This document shows, one piece after another, positions 37,127 to 49,338 of a stretch of DNA of 64,000 nucleotides. The first letter of the stretch is position 1, and every line of letters begins with the position of its first letter. The notes under the pieces were generated by a model. The model was not told where the DNA came from, ran no database searches, and worked only from the letters and a program-made list of their open reading frames with translations. The stretch spans positions 248,001 through 312,000 of the forward strand of contig JAIWNE010000019.1 of assembly GCA_025331445.1 (NCBI GenBank). Reading direction: 5' to 3'. The DNA comes from Blakeslea trispora. Taxonomy: Eukaryota > Mucoromycota > Mucoromycetes > Mucorales > Choanephoraceae. Made by a program: the position numbers and the translations under genes.

Positions 37127-38897
37127 TTAGGTATCTATGGCCATTTCAAGTGAATCAGGTGAGTAATCGTCTACTTCTTCCACGTCAAAATCATGAACTT
37201 CCATCACAGTCTTGCCTTCGTCCGAACTGGAGGATCTTCTACGCTGCATCAAGACAACAGCTTTCGTTTCTGAAAATTGTATCTTCCATACCGTCTTTGC
37301 TAGTTGAGTAAAGCTACGTATCAGTCTTCCTTGTTTAATATCCCATAGCTTGATACGTCCATCATTGCCAGCACTTAGCATACGTCGATCATCAAACTGA
37401 AGGCAGGTAACAGAGTTGTCATGGGCTGATATCTGTTGAATACATTCGTAGTGCTGAAGATCCCATACTCGCAAGCATCCATCTGATCCACCACTGACTA
37501 GAGTTGAACCAGAAAGCTGAAGTTGACCAACAAGCGAGGTGTGGCCATGTAAGGTAGCCAAACACTGACCTGTTTCTGCAGACCAGACGCGAATATTAGA
37601 GTCTAATGACCCAGTGACCACTTTATGTCCGTCAAAGGCAATAGCATAAATTTGAGTGTAATGGCCAGCTAGTACATGAAGACAACGACCAGTACGCAAG
37701 TCCCAAATACGAGCAGTAGAATCGTATGAGCCAGATACTACCATGTTGCCACTAATCTCCATACAACGCACACTGGCTTGGTGCCCAAGCAACAGATGAA
37801 CACATGTACCTCTCTGAATATCCCATACACGCATTGTTGTATCTCTTGAGCCAGTCACTGCAATGCGTTTATCTTTCATCTTTAAACAACGCACAGTCGA
37901 GTTATGCCCACGCAGAACGTGACGTAATTCACCCGTGTTTAAGTTCCATACACGTACATCTCTAATAACAAAACAATTATCGTTAGTTGACAGATCAAAA
38001 AACAAAGCTCTGGAGTTTCCCTTTTTGTTACCTATCACAACCGCCGGTAACAAGCACACGCTCTGGATCATGCTTCTCGCCACCTTTGAACTGCAGTGCC
38101 CAGACACCACCTTCATGACCCTCTAAAGTCCGCACTTTCTTAGCGGTGTTTGTATCGAACACTTCAATTCGATGATTATCACAACCTACAACGATGTATT
38201 TTTCATCGTACTGAAGGGAAGTCACCAAGCCATCGCCAAAGCCGTCTTCTACTACCTTGACTTTTCCGCCATGTGCCCAAGCAGAGGCAATGTTGTACTT
38301 GCGCTTAAAATATTCTCTATATGAAAAATTGCGACGTTGACTTGGTGGTTCCAAAAGTTCTCCGCCGCATATGCTCGAATTACGTCGGCGATATTGATGC
38401 TTCATACAAAGCGATTTCCATGTAGCTTCATCCTTCAGTAAAGAGTTCCAAAGGGTAGATACGGTAGCTGCTCTAGCTAATGTCTTGGGGTCGTCAATAA
38501 ACGTCAAAATATGAAGCGAAATTTCAATAGGCAGCTCTTTAAGAAAATCGATTTTAAGACGAGGAGCAATAAGGCTATTAAGGTAAGTCAGCTGAGTGTT
38601 ATCACAGCTGTTTATGATTTCATGCAAAAAGAACTGTTTTTGTTCAGACGTTAGTTGTTGAAAAGACTGCTTTAGTTGTCGAAGATGAGAAAGTTGGTCT
38701 TCGTCAAAGTTATATTCTTGAAGAGAGGTTTCACAAAAGCTGGTTCTCAAACGTTGTGTTGGTCTATTTGTGCTATTCTTGAGAGCATTTCTTAAATGTG
38801 TGGGTAAAGGAGTGGTGTTTGAAGAAGAAGAGGAGCTAAAATTGAAATTGGGCGGTGTAGCAGGAGGAGAAATATCTTCTGGTGAGCAAAGGTCCAT
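37127..38897 (-). CDS. F-box/WD40 protein (Cdc4/FBXW7-like)
   Basis: Two exons, 38897-38032 and 37961-37127, giving 566 residues. It is a substrate adaptor of an SCF ubiquitin ligase. After a Ser-rich N-terminus, an F-box lies at about residues 115-160 (LPIEISLHILTFIDDPKTLA). Seven to eight WD40 repeats follow from about residue 205, each ending V/I-W-D or similar (RVWDIQ, RIWDLR, RVWSAE, RVWDLQ, KLWDIK), with repeated GHNSTVRCL and GHQASVRC. Regular SGSYDSTARIWD blades point to the Cdc4/Pop1/FBXW7 group that binds phosphodegrons. The C-terminus is acidic (DFDVEEVDDYSPDSLE). The 70-nt intron is in phase. Confidence 0.93.
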
Positions 38898-41036
38898 CGT
38901 ATTGTCTGAGTTGTAGAATTAAAAAAAAAAGGGAAAAACACAAAATGAAGAAAAAAAGAGAGAGAGAGAGAGAGAAGTTTCAATTCCAATGGTTTTAATA
39001 AGCCACAGCCAATATGTACAGTTAACTCCTACTGAAACCTTTTCTTACTGTGTGCATGTGTGCGTACATCTATCGTGAATATTCAAACTCAAACATTTAT
39101 TAACTGCTTTTGGTTCGTTCAGTGCTAATTGGAACAATGACTCATGTCAACATTTACCCCATTTTAATAATATAATACATTTAAATCGATAGCATTTGCA
39201 ACAAAGTAAACAGCCTTATTCTGTATTAAATATGCAACCTGTTGAGAAGCAATTCATTATTCATTCACAATGACTAATTCAGACAAGTTTGCTATTATGC
39301 TTTGTCAGCTCTTCTTCCTCTCTTTAAGCCATGAAGCTTGAACAAAAGAAATAGCACGCATACAAAGCATGTTTTTCATTTACTTGAATAAAGCAAAGAA
39401 GGGAGAAAAAGAAACAGTAGCAATTTACATATTTAGATCAACTGTTTGTACAAAAGAAACAATCAATCTCTTTTTTTACAAATGTAATGGATCTAATTTG
39501 ACTAGAAAGCAGTTCACTGCTAGGCAAGAATTCTGACAGAAGCTAAGAAGCAGATACAAATCACCTAGATCCAAACATAGTAGGAGTAAGAGGGCTGGCA
39601 ACCAGAATCGTTTTTGAATAGTAACATGTCATTTGTATATCAATGTATAGTAGCTGCTCAACCTTCAGCTGTTAATCTGTTTAAGGATCGTCAAAGAAAA
39701 GCGGTTCTCAGAGGCCAAAAGTAACTGCTAACAAGCATGAGTTAGGCCTCTGTAAGCATACATATAACACTAGCTCATCTGAAAGTGGCTAAAACCAATC
39801 AAAGATCAAACCTGAGAATTTGTAATTTTATAAAAAGAAAGGAGGAAATATTTGGCTTTCTGTTGAGAATAGCATCATGTGCTCAGTGTCGAGGTTCATT
39901 TGTTTCCCGTATGTGGAAATGCAGTACTAGTCTTTCCGTCAAGTTGTTTAATTGTCTCATTCAAAAATTGGCCTCCTTTTATTATTTTCAAATGAAATCA
40001 AAAAGCTCATCGCTTGTTTTTTATTAAAAGCGATATGTAGCGAGCATAACTCGGTAGACTTGTTCACTTACAATCAATTTGTTTTGGTTTATTATGAAAG
40101 AGTGCATTGCCAAAATAACAGAACAGGTGCTATAATAGCAGTAGTGCCTATGACGGTAGTTCTAGCAAGCAAATGGGTGAGCTCCTTCAGAACTAAGGAC
40201 CAAATCCATGCTAGTATAGGGGCTTCCATGAAATCATACAGTATTTAGCTTGCGCTTGAATTTTTGAATCAAAAGAGACTCGAAAGCATGCTTAAGCACT
40301 TTACATGATTGGATTCACTTTCACTAGTATCTCTATTTTCTTTTCCCCCCCCCCGTAAACTCCTCACTGGAAGGAAAAGGCTTGCTTAGATCTCTATTTG
40401 AATGGAAAAGCGAGAAAATAATCTTGGTTAGATAGATTGAGCAGGCAGTTCAGCTGGTTCTTCCCTCAATCTATTAAAGGCAGTTGTACAGGCTTGTTTC
40501 TGAGTAATACCACGAATAGGATTGTAGTTCAAAGTGTTTGTATGTGAATATAATTGCTCTGGTTCGAATCAGCTTGGAAAATACAACTTTTATAAGGCAG
40601 ACCAACAAAACCGAAAATATAAAAAAGACCTTCTAATATTAGAATAACAAAATCGAAAAAGGGCTAGTCAATTCATATGACCTTTGCTGAATTGGTTCCA
40701 TCGTTGGCTACATAGCCACATATCGTCTTGACCAAATCAACCATCTCCACATTGCCCTTAAATTACAGATGAATTGATGGGGGATTTAAGCAAGAAGATC
40801 TTGAAGTTTTGATTGGACATGAATAAGATATGCAAAATAAAAAGTGTCTCAATTTAAATTCAAATATTCCAGAAATCAAACAAAAACTTCTTTTTTAAAA
40901 CTCAGTCAATTCTTTTTGGTTAGAGAAAATGGGCTCGTGACACTATCGAGTGAATACAAGAAAAATGATAAAAATACCCTTTTTTTTAAATAAATTTCAT
41001 TTATTTTATTATATTTTCTTTCTTTAAGAATAACTG
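38898..41036. other. Spacer without a supported gene
   Basis: Contains a GA-dinucleotide run at about 38955-38974 and a C9-10 run near 40346. Open frames at 39785-40248 have no family features. A GGTTCGAATC box at 40560-40570 has no tRNA fold around it. The final 150 bp is T-rich leader for the bZIP gene. Confidence 0.45.
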
Positions 41037-42581
41037 ATGAACAACAGCAAAGATTTTCCTAATCAAGCCTTGACGTGGGTACTCGAAGATCATTCGAGTA
41101 TTTCGCGGTTGCCTAATGATACTAAACCCATGCAACAACAACAACAGCAGCAGCAATATCAACAACAACAACAACAACAACAAAACTCTTTTGCTTTATC
41201 AGATGCCGACCTTTTCCAGTTTCTCTTGGGAGAGGAAGCCCAACAAGCAGGCTGTAATCAACCCAAGTCAAATGAAGATGGATTCTGTAAATTTGATGAC
41301 TCTTCTTCAGGTGAAACACAAATAACGCCCAAGAAAAGAAAACAAACATCATCTGGTGGAAACAAGCCACCTGCTTCAACCACAAGTCGCCTTGACTTTA
41401 GGCCCATCCATGATCATATCCCAGAGTCTCAATTGAAAGCAATGAGCAGTAAAGAAAGACGCCAGCTTCGAAACAAGATCTCTGCTCGTAATTTCAGAAA
41501 CCGTAGAAAGGGTAAAAGTCTCAAAAAGGCAATTTGCTGACGACTTGGCTAATTTCCTTTTATAGAGTACGTTGGTAGTCTAGAAGATGAGCTGAATCAA
41601 CAGAAAGCAGAAAATAGCCAATTAAAACTTGAGCTGAAATGGCTCAAGACCAAAGTAAACAAACTTCAAAAGGAAAACGACAAATTACGTGTGGATCTGG
41701 TACTGAGTGGCATCAACATGCCTGCCAACACACACACTCCCTTGTTTGATAACACCTCTCTGCTTAACTCGACCATGAACCTATCCAACAGCTCATCCTC
41801 GTCTTCCTCTGATGAATCTACTCTCTCATCACCACCTAACCTATTTAACGATTTCCCAGATAATTGGGACTTTGTCTTGCCAGATGCAGGCATTCAGAAC
41901 ACCAGCAATAATACAAACACTTACCTGTCACATGCTCTAGTGCCTCATTGGAACATGAACCAGGTTTTGTCCAAAGAGACATCCAGCCCTCTCTCGACTG
42001 ATGCATCCATCATGTTCCAACAGTATCCTCTTCTTGCTCCTGCACTTATGTCGATTGTGTTGTCGCATACCATGACCATGAGCACTGAAGAACTTTTAGC
42101 AACTGCCAAACTTCATCCTTCTGGCACATTGCCACCACCTAATTTTGTTAGTGATCAAAAGAATCCGTTTGCTGGATCGACTATCATGACCGATAAAGAA
42201 GCCAAGGCTGTTTGGAAGATTCTAGAGCCATTGACATTCGTGAACGAACGAAACCTTTGTCTCACTGAACATGAAGAACAAGCAGAGTCAAAGCGAACAA
42301 CAGAGAACCAAGCACAAGACAACACACTGACTACCATGACAATGAATGCATGTATCTTGATGACTGCATTCTGTCCACTTGTCTGGCTCCAGCACAGAAT
42401 AGGTAGATATCTCTGTGAACTTGCAGCTGCACAATGTGGAGCACGATCCAACACTCTATTCACTCTACCTCAAAAAGAACAAGAAGAGGAAGAGGAGGAA
42501 GAAGATCCTATCAACAAAAAGTTCATTCTCTGCAGACAATTTCATAAAGTCAAGCGATATATTGCTACTACCTGCCAATAA
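41037..42581 (+). CDS. bZIP transcription factor
   Basis: Two exons, 41037-41511 and 41566-42581, giving 496 residues. The basic region at residues about 139-159 (KERRQLRNKISARNFRNRRK) carries the N-x7-R signature. The junction codon and exon 2 continue into a leucine zipper (YVGSLEDELNQQKAEN, then LKWLKTKVNKLQ). The N-terminus holds two Gln runs encoded by CAA/CAG. Exon 2 includes a long Ser/Thr-rich stretch and a conserved-looking QQYPLLAPALMSIVLSHTM segment. The NKISARNFRNRRKEY form is typical of a fungal group of bZIP regulators. It is a nuclear DNA-binding protein; targets are unknown. An acidic run (EEEEEEEDP) lies near the C-terminus. Confidence 0.92.
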
Positions 42582-42843
42582 TTCAATATCCTCCTATTAC
42601 TTTTCATTATCTTTTTTTATTTAACCTGTAGATAGTCCCCACACACACACACTAATTATTTATAATAAAGCTCAAACAGGCCCTTATTCATGCTTTGGCC
42701 ATTTTTTATTGATCAAGCCTAAGAGAGCATTTTGATTGGCTATATACTTTAGGCACCAAAAAAAATAAGGCAAGCGTTTAGGACTATGCTAATTAACTTA
42801 CACGACTTGTTTTCTTTTTTTTTTATTTATTATTCACTACAAT

Positions 42844-43348
42844 ATGTCTGCTCTCTTATGGACTGTTGCAGCCTCACTTGTTGCCTTAGTGCAGGCAGCA
42901 GGAGAAGAAGATGTGTTTGAGTTACAACCTGAAATTCACCACATCTTTAGAGAGGAAGCAAAGATGCCACCTGTCACCTTTTCTTTACTCTTCACGTTCA
43001 TCACTCTATCACCTTGGATCTTCTTGTTGATTAGTGCAAGTATTCTCAAAGACCAGTAAGAGCCGATATTAACTCACACGTTTAAAATAGTGGTTTCGCC
43101 TTGGCTATACACCAGCCACTGTTCTTTCAGAATTCACTGAAGGAACAAAAACTCGTACTGTCTATACTGCCTCTTTCTTGGCCTCTTTAGTTTCACTTGA
43201 ATACCTCTTCTATCTTTACTGGACAAAGCTCAACCTTCTTCAAACATTGACCTATCTTAGTGGTCTTGCTCCTATCGCCTTCTTCACTGGGCAACGTGCT
43301 TTATCTTCTATTCAACAGCGCAGAAACAACAACAACAACAACAAATAA
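42844..43348 (+). CDS. Short ribophorin II/Swp1-like oligosaccharyltransferase subunit
   Basis: Two exons, 42844-43035 and 43091-43348, giving 149 residues. A signal peptide (LLWTVAASLVALVQA) is followed by LQPEIHHIFREEAKMPP, the hallmark entering the membrane domain of ribophorin II/Swp1. FTFITLSPWIFLLIS and LEYLFYLYWTKLNLLQTLTY are later membrane segments with the YWTxLNLxQTL motif. Oligosaccharyltransferase transfers glycans to Asn in the ER. The luminal domains of human (about 630) or yeast (about 290) homologues are missing, so only the membrane module is kept. The intron needs a GC donor (AGT|GCAAGT); the nearby GTAAGA at 43056 is out of phase and would leave a 35-nt intron. A poly-Asn tail ends the protein. 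Stops of this gene and the calpain gene are 16 bp apart, converging. Confidence 0.8.
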
Positions 43349-43364
43349 ATATATTTATTTCTTT

Positions 43365-46300
43365 CTATCTATCATTCTTAACGTTCACAGGACGATCACT
43401 GTAAATGATAGCTGTGAATTCAGCTGCTATGTCTTTATCATGAGTAGCCAGCACAATCACATACCCTAAAAAAAAAAGAAAGGGTGTATCAGTGAACTGT
43501 ATACAAGCTCGATACATGAAGTCTTACCTGTCTCATTTTGACTAAGTACAACATCATTAGTAGCTACACCTTGTATGATATTTGTATAGGGTCCCGAAGT
43601 AGCCAATTCCTTTCCGAATATCTCGGTTGGATGCTTTTCATAAATAGTCACATTCATGGAGGGAACAGATCCAGAATCGCTTTTGGACTGTAAGCGTACT
43701 CTAGAAAACAAAAGTTATTCATTTGAGCTTTAGAGTTGAAAAAGAACTGAATTTACTTGACAGTTGTTAGCTCCCGGATCTCCAAAAAGTAGCGAGGATT
43801 CTTGTCATAGTTGCCGAAGCTGGGACAGCCCATGGCACTATAGCCAACAATCCATTCGCCATGCATCATTTTTTTGAATAGGCCCTAACAAAAGAAGAAG
43901 AAAAAAGCAACATGAGTCATCTATGCTTTTAGTTTATATATTTTCTTACAGCTCCTTCAGCAGGTATTGACTCTATATGTAGATCAACAGTACTTGAAAC
44001 AGTCATGATAAACTTGCCTATCAAATCAGCTTCAAAAGTAGATGCTACTACCGTATATTCACCCGCTAAATAGATCAGAAAAGAGATTAAGGGTTCCTTT
44101 CTTTGAAACATATGGCCTTTCCTTACGCTTAATATGTCGCAATTCGCAGTAACAAAAACCATGTCGATATGGACCTGATTCTACCAAGATATCTCGCACA
44201 GATACACTGGATACACGTTTACCACCTTCTACTAATAGCAAATGAACAGCGTAATCTTTTTGTGCTTCTAGCTGCAATAAAAGTCCTACAGGTGAACCTG
44301 TGTTGGGTATAATGATCTTCCACTGGGGATTGTTGAGATAAGATGAATTAGAGGCATTACCGCCTGCTGTCTGTTCAGTCCATTGACTATGAATCTATGT
44401 TCATTTGCAAAAAAGGCAGAATGAGAATACGGTAGGGTGGTATCCATAGTTAAAAGGGGGGACTTTACCTTTTGTTCAACTGTGTAACGCATGGGAACTT
44501 TCTGTAGCTTAAATGGTGCAAGTGAATAGGCTCTCAATGAAAAGTACAATGTGCGTTCCTTTTCATGTTGAGAGACTACAATAGTGTAATCACTTGACCC
44601 TGGAGGTGCATTAAATCTTACTAATATATGTGGACTATTGACATAAGTACCCTATAGATTCTTTTTTTTTAAAAACATACACACAACAAAAAGTGTTACT
44701 GTATTGCTTTTTTTTTACCTCTTTGAATGGCGTGCCTGGATAATATATTCTTTCACCATTTGTGTTATTGTACACATGTAATGTAATGTAATCTGTATTC
44801 TCTTCAGTCACCATGATATGCTTTGAAAGCAAAAGCCAAACAGCAGCAGGCTTTTTATCATGTACATGAACGTGAAGACTAAACTGAGGATTATAGCCTA
44901 AGCTATAAATATCTCTCTTGGGCCCAATATGCTCTGGCCAGACAGAATGCAGAACCCACCGATGAGTGAAGAGTCCTGGGTTCCAGTTAAGATGAATGGA
45001 TGTGAAGTTTAAACAGACAGACTCAAAATCGATCCAAAAGATGCCATCATCTTTCTTCTCAGCAAGATCAGGATCAAAGCCCAGAGAATCGCGTAATTCT
45101 TGAGTCCAGATGTTCATGTCTAGATGACTGTAAGGTCCTCTCCATCTCTTATGGCTCCAAGGATTCTTCACCTGCAAAAGACGCTTCCCAGCAATCATCT
45201 TGATATCTATAACAGCATAAGCATGTGTAGGCACAAGACCAAGCTCATTTGCCTCTTCTTCTGTCATCTCTCCTGTGGCAATAGTAACCAAAACATCACC
45301 ATATTTAGTCCCATCCAATAAGCGATCCCATACGTTATCAGCTACAAAATGTTTGCTAAGGAAAAAAAACAAAGTAAGAAACTTGAACATCATTGCTTGC
45401 AAACAAGCCTTACTCATAAATGAATATGTGCTCAGGAATCCAGCCTGTCAAGCAACTATCAAGCAAAAAAAGAAAAAAGGTTATTGGTCCCTTGTCTTAT
45501 CTGACATGATTTGTATAAGAGATACTTGCTGTAGATCAATCCCTGAGTTGCTTTAAAGTAAAAGTTGGCTTTAGTACAAAGAAAAAAAGTGGAGATCAAT
45601 TGAGTTATCTGTCTTTATGACTTACGATCCAGGGAAGTCATAACCACCCATGAGCTTCATATACTAATACAACACCTTTTCTAGTCAGTATTTCATCTAC
45701 ATGTTATATACATATAAAAAAAAAGAAAGGATACCTTACAGCTTTTTCTATAATACTCGGCCATAATTCACCTCTGTTTATTGAGAAAGTACACATCAAG
45801 GTACCATCTCGAGAAACTGGTAAAAGATCATCAACCACAACCTTGCGAACGATACCATTATACACAAGCTTCACAACATACTTTCCATTGGGGTTATAAC
45901 AAGGTTTCCCTTGTTTATTTTGAGGGTATATACAAGAGGTAATCAATTGCTTTTTAAACTTGCGTTCATAAGCTGCTGCTACACAGAGTGAGGCAACAAA
46001 CGAACAGTCAGTGACAATATCCTGAATGATACTTGTGCTAATATCAGAGAAAGCAACACATTAGATTGAATGAATATTTGCCTGTATCATTAGGGAATAT
46101 ACCTTGAGATAAGATAAATCAACTGAGGATGTCGTGTCATCTCAAAGGGCCTTTTCCAACCACCAAACTTTTCCAGTTGCTTCTCAGACAAGCGAAGTGA
46201 GCCTTCAGGATCCACATATCTGGTCTCATAAGAAAACTGTTCTTTTAGATCGGTTTCATCAATCCAAGGCATAAATGTCTTGTCATTGACACATGAAGTA

Positions 46301-47299
46301 TACTTTAGCACTTCAATCTCTTCAGCTGAAAGTCTTTGTGTCAAAATATCGTCTGTAGGGTTTTCAGCTGATACAAATGAAGAAGCAGAAGATGACCGAT
46401 TGCCTAGCTGTATTTTTTGTAGGCTTATAGGGTCCATTGATGAAACTGAAGATGAAGATCGAGTACGTATGGGAGGGCTATGAAGGTGCTGACTGTTTCT
46501 TTTTGATTGCTCTGCTCGTTCCAATGCCAATGCAAAATTCTCTTTGGCTGATTTCTTTTCGGTTGAATCGGGAGGATATCCTCTATACGCTTTCAAAAAG
46601 AACTCGGCAGCCTCTGAGAAATAGTCAAATGCATGTTCTGAATCACCTTTATGTTCGTATAGTTCGCCTTGGTCATATGAAAACTACACAGAATTCGTTT
46701 TTCAGAGGTTTGAGCAAGCTACCTTTACGTTACTCTCGCTTTTGGTTTACCTTCCCCTTATCTACATAATCATCTTCAATGGTACGTTCTTCATCAGAAT
46801 CAACAGACTCTCTACGGTATTGATAAGGCGATTGGTCATTGATATACAAAGACGGCGAATTTAATTTAGTTGTTTCCATATAACGCTCCAGCTGTTCTAT
46901 TCTGTGTCGATATCTGTTGACTTTCTGTAGTATCTCGTTTTTGCTCTCATGGCTACTGTTGTCTAAACAAACTAGGTGTTTAGCTCATGCCCTTCTCGAG
47001 TGATGAGAATAAGATTATGCGAACCTAACCTTTGAGTAGCTCAGAGAAATTCTGAAAAGGGTTATTATCTTTAAGGAAAGAGAAGAGAGAAAGACTAGTT
47101 TGTATACCTTGAGCACCTTTCGATAAGACTCAATAGCTTCAATGTATTGTGCTGACTTGTCCAATTTGACAGCGGTGCAAGCGTGCGCATATGCCTCGGC
47201 ATATAATTCTTTGCCTTTTTGACTAGAGGATTTTAATAATAAAGCTGTATGAGATTTGTAATGCGTTTCTCTCTTCTGTTGAACAGAACAAATCATCAA
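43365..47299 (-). CDS. PalB/Rim13-type calpain (calpain-7 family)
   Basis: Fifteen exons: 47299-47108, 47051-47030, 46962-46751, 46683-46103, 46037-45740, 45663-45626, 45550-45530, 45455-45414, 45355-44719, 44651-44469, 44394-44127, 44065-43950, 43884-43757, 43700-43528, 43465-43365; 1003 residues. A cysteine protease of the alkaline-pH (Pal/Rim101) pathway acting with ESCRT. An N-terminal MIT domain (about residues 25-65) binds ESCRT-III. The protease domain has Cys347 (IVTDCSFVASL), His513 (LVPTHAYAVID) and Asn533 (VKNPW), a complete triad. Calpain C2-like domains follow (GPFSxH-type repeats such as WKIIIPNTGSP). The intron after exon 7 uses a GC donor (CA|GCAAGT), needed to form GIDLHCLTGW. 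The start is uncertain; AACAG at 47277 could instead be an acceptor with a further upstream exon. Confidence 0.92.
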
Positions 47300-47491
47300 A
47301 TAGTTTAATAGGCTTGAAAATAAAAAAAAAAAAAAAGGAAAAAGAAAATTAAAGGAACGCGAACACTTTCTCTTTAGTTTTAAGTAGTTTTTTTTTTTTA
47401 AGGTATGACAGTTCTCATAAAAGAACTACAATGATGTTTTTTTTATTATTAAAAGACAAGAAGAGAGAACGAAATAAATACAAAATACAGC

Positions 47492-48129
47492 CTAGTGCTC
47501 ATTGGATTCGATAAAGGCCTTGTAGGCAGTTTCATCCAACAAGCCTTCAAGCTCTGACTCATCACTAAGCTTGATCTTTGCCAACCAACCTATCATAGCA
47601 TACGAATAAGATTTCTTCACACGCCAGCTTAAAAGTCCGATGTCTTACCTTCTTCTTCGGCACTATTGTTGATCAAAGAAGGGTCATCAACTACTTCAGA
47701 GTTGACAGCTTCAATTTCACCAGACACGGGTGAATAAATATCACTGGCAGCCTTAACAGATTCAATAGCACCAATTTGGTCTGATAAGGTATTTGAATTG
47801 AATAAGAAAAGGTTGTTTCTCTCTTTCTCTCTCTTTACCTTGCTTCTTGACTTTATCGCCAATACCAGGAATTTCAACAAAAACAATATCACCCAAAGAA
47901 GCTTGAGCATGATCAGTGATACCAAAAGTACCAACGCCATTTTCAACAGAAATCCATTCGTGATCTTCTGTGAATCTCTTTGCTGTTGACAGTTAACAAA
48001 ATATGTTGTAACCACATTGTAATACAACTTACTAGCATAACCACGGAAGAAGGCCATGGAAGCGGACTTCTGAACAATTGGTGTATAAGCACGGGGAACA
48101 ACGCGAGAAGTCAAAAGTCTGAGAGCCAT
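47492..48129 (-). CDS. GCV3: Glycine cleavage system H protein, mitochondrial
   Basis: Four exons: 48129-48033, 47982-47839, 47780-47649, 47589-47492, giving 156 residues. It carries the lipoyl-bound aminomethyl group between P, T and L proteins in mitochondrial glycine breakdown. The first 32 residues form an Arg/Ser-rich mitochondrial presequence ([17 protein letters not shown]). The mature part has the family motifs [32 protein letters not shown], and [18 protein letters not shown] with the lipoylated lysine at residue 90. The length after cleavage matches H proteins. It is the last intact single-copy gene before the palindrome. Confidence 0.96.
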
Positions 48130-48334
48130 TGTTTGATATAAAGAAACGTAATAAAAAAAAAGAAGAAAAAGGAAAACAAAAGTGAGTAAAAACCAAACAA
48201 GATATCTTTTTTTTTTTTTTTGCAAATCTATTTTTTTTTTTCTTATTCCACCGAGTCAAAGAAATTATTTCCTTCTTGCCATTAGAGGCACATCTACAAC
48301 GTATTTCTTTGGAACCCCGCATGTCGAACTGATA

Positions 48335-48419
48335 CAGTAAAGCCTCTTGAAATTGGCGTTTTGGAAAAAACAAATAGCCAAAGTTGAAAAATGATTTGTC
48401 CTTTAGGCTGAAGACAAAT
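48335..48419 (+). repeat. Dispersed 85-bp repeat, copy 1 (transposon end-like)
   Basis: Begins after TA with CAGTAAAGCCTCTTGAAATT and ends CTGAAGACAAAT. A diverged copy in the same orientation lies at 56496-56578. TA-CAGT starts are typical of Tc1/mariner/pogo termini. It ends only 24 bp before the palindrome arm. Confidence 0.7.
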
Positions 48420-49238
48420 GTCCACAAGTGCAATTGGCGTATAACAATTGGCTTTGATTAATCAGGCTCTTTTATTTTCTTATCAAAGATCCTTTGACAA
48501 GTTTTTAAACTTTCTCAAAACCAGAAACATCTCAATGTCAAGTACCCATCAGTCTTTTAATGGAATCTCTATGAAAGAAAGTGCATTTGATATGTACATC
48601 GAGAAATCAAATGCAGAACTATTGAGTGTATTGAGAACTGAATGTAGAAACCAGATAAAAGTATGATAGACGACAAACCGACATAAGCAGTAAATTTTGA
48701 CAAATTCGGATACAGAATTTTTGTGACCAACATTGAAGCTCTTGGCTGTTTTGTTCTCGATAACGATGCTCATTTGAATCAGATCCTTGTAGACGTATAT
48801 GCCACATCATGTAGCAACAAGAAGCCTATTGACACTGATAATTAGCAGGACATTCAGTTGTTTGCTTTTTTAAATGTCTTGAAAGAAAGAAAAAAGAAAT
48901 ACGAATGCTTTGTTGCCTCAATCAAAGCATGTCAATTATAGCTGAATAGCAACATGTAGAAAATCAAAACTTTACAAATTGATAATGATATTTTTTTATT
49001 TTTTTTTTTTTTAAAGAAAAAGAGTCGGTTTTATTCACGCTTTGGGCTATGGTATACTGATGCTTCATAGTCTGCTTTTGAGAAGCTGTCAATTAAGCCT
49101 TCGCTATATTGTAGAAGACAAGCCTATTTAAAGTTTTTTTTTTTAGTCAAATCGCTGCTTTGCCTCTTGTTTTCATACTGTATCCGTTCTTTACCTTCAA
49201 CTCATACAATGCTACAAGCGTTGCTTCTAAATCATCTA

Positions 49239-49338
49239 CAGTAGTCGCTCTATTTAAGGGTAGCCAAAAATCTTGAAAATCTCACCCTTATATAGAGAAT
49301 ACCCTTAAATAGAACACCCTTAAATAGAGCGACTACTG
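49239..49338. mobile_element. 100-bp MITE with 22-bp TIRs, left copy
   Basis: Starts CAGTAGTCGCTCTATTTAAG and ends with its reverse complement, flanked by TA on both sides (49237-49238, 49339-49340). There is no coding capacity. An extra internal CCCTTAAATAGA copy lies near the right end. TIR and TA duplication indicate mobilisation by a Tc1/pogo-type transposase. It sits in the last exon of the left-arm gene. Confidence 0.88.

Noticed and set aside
39785..40248. Two overlapping open frames
   Set aside because: Composition and lack of motifs suggest non-coding DNA.
40545..40585. GGTTCGAATC resembling a tRNA B box
   Set aside because: No A box at the right distance and no acceptor stem or cloverleaf pairing.
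48448..48773. Short open frames in the outer arms (also 54541-54866)
   Set aside because: Overlapping frames on both strands with no motif; mirrored only because the arms are identical.
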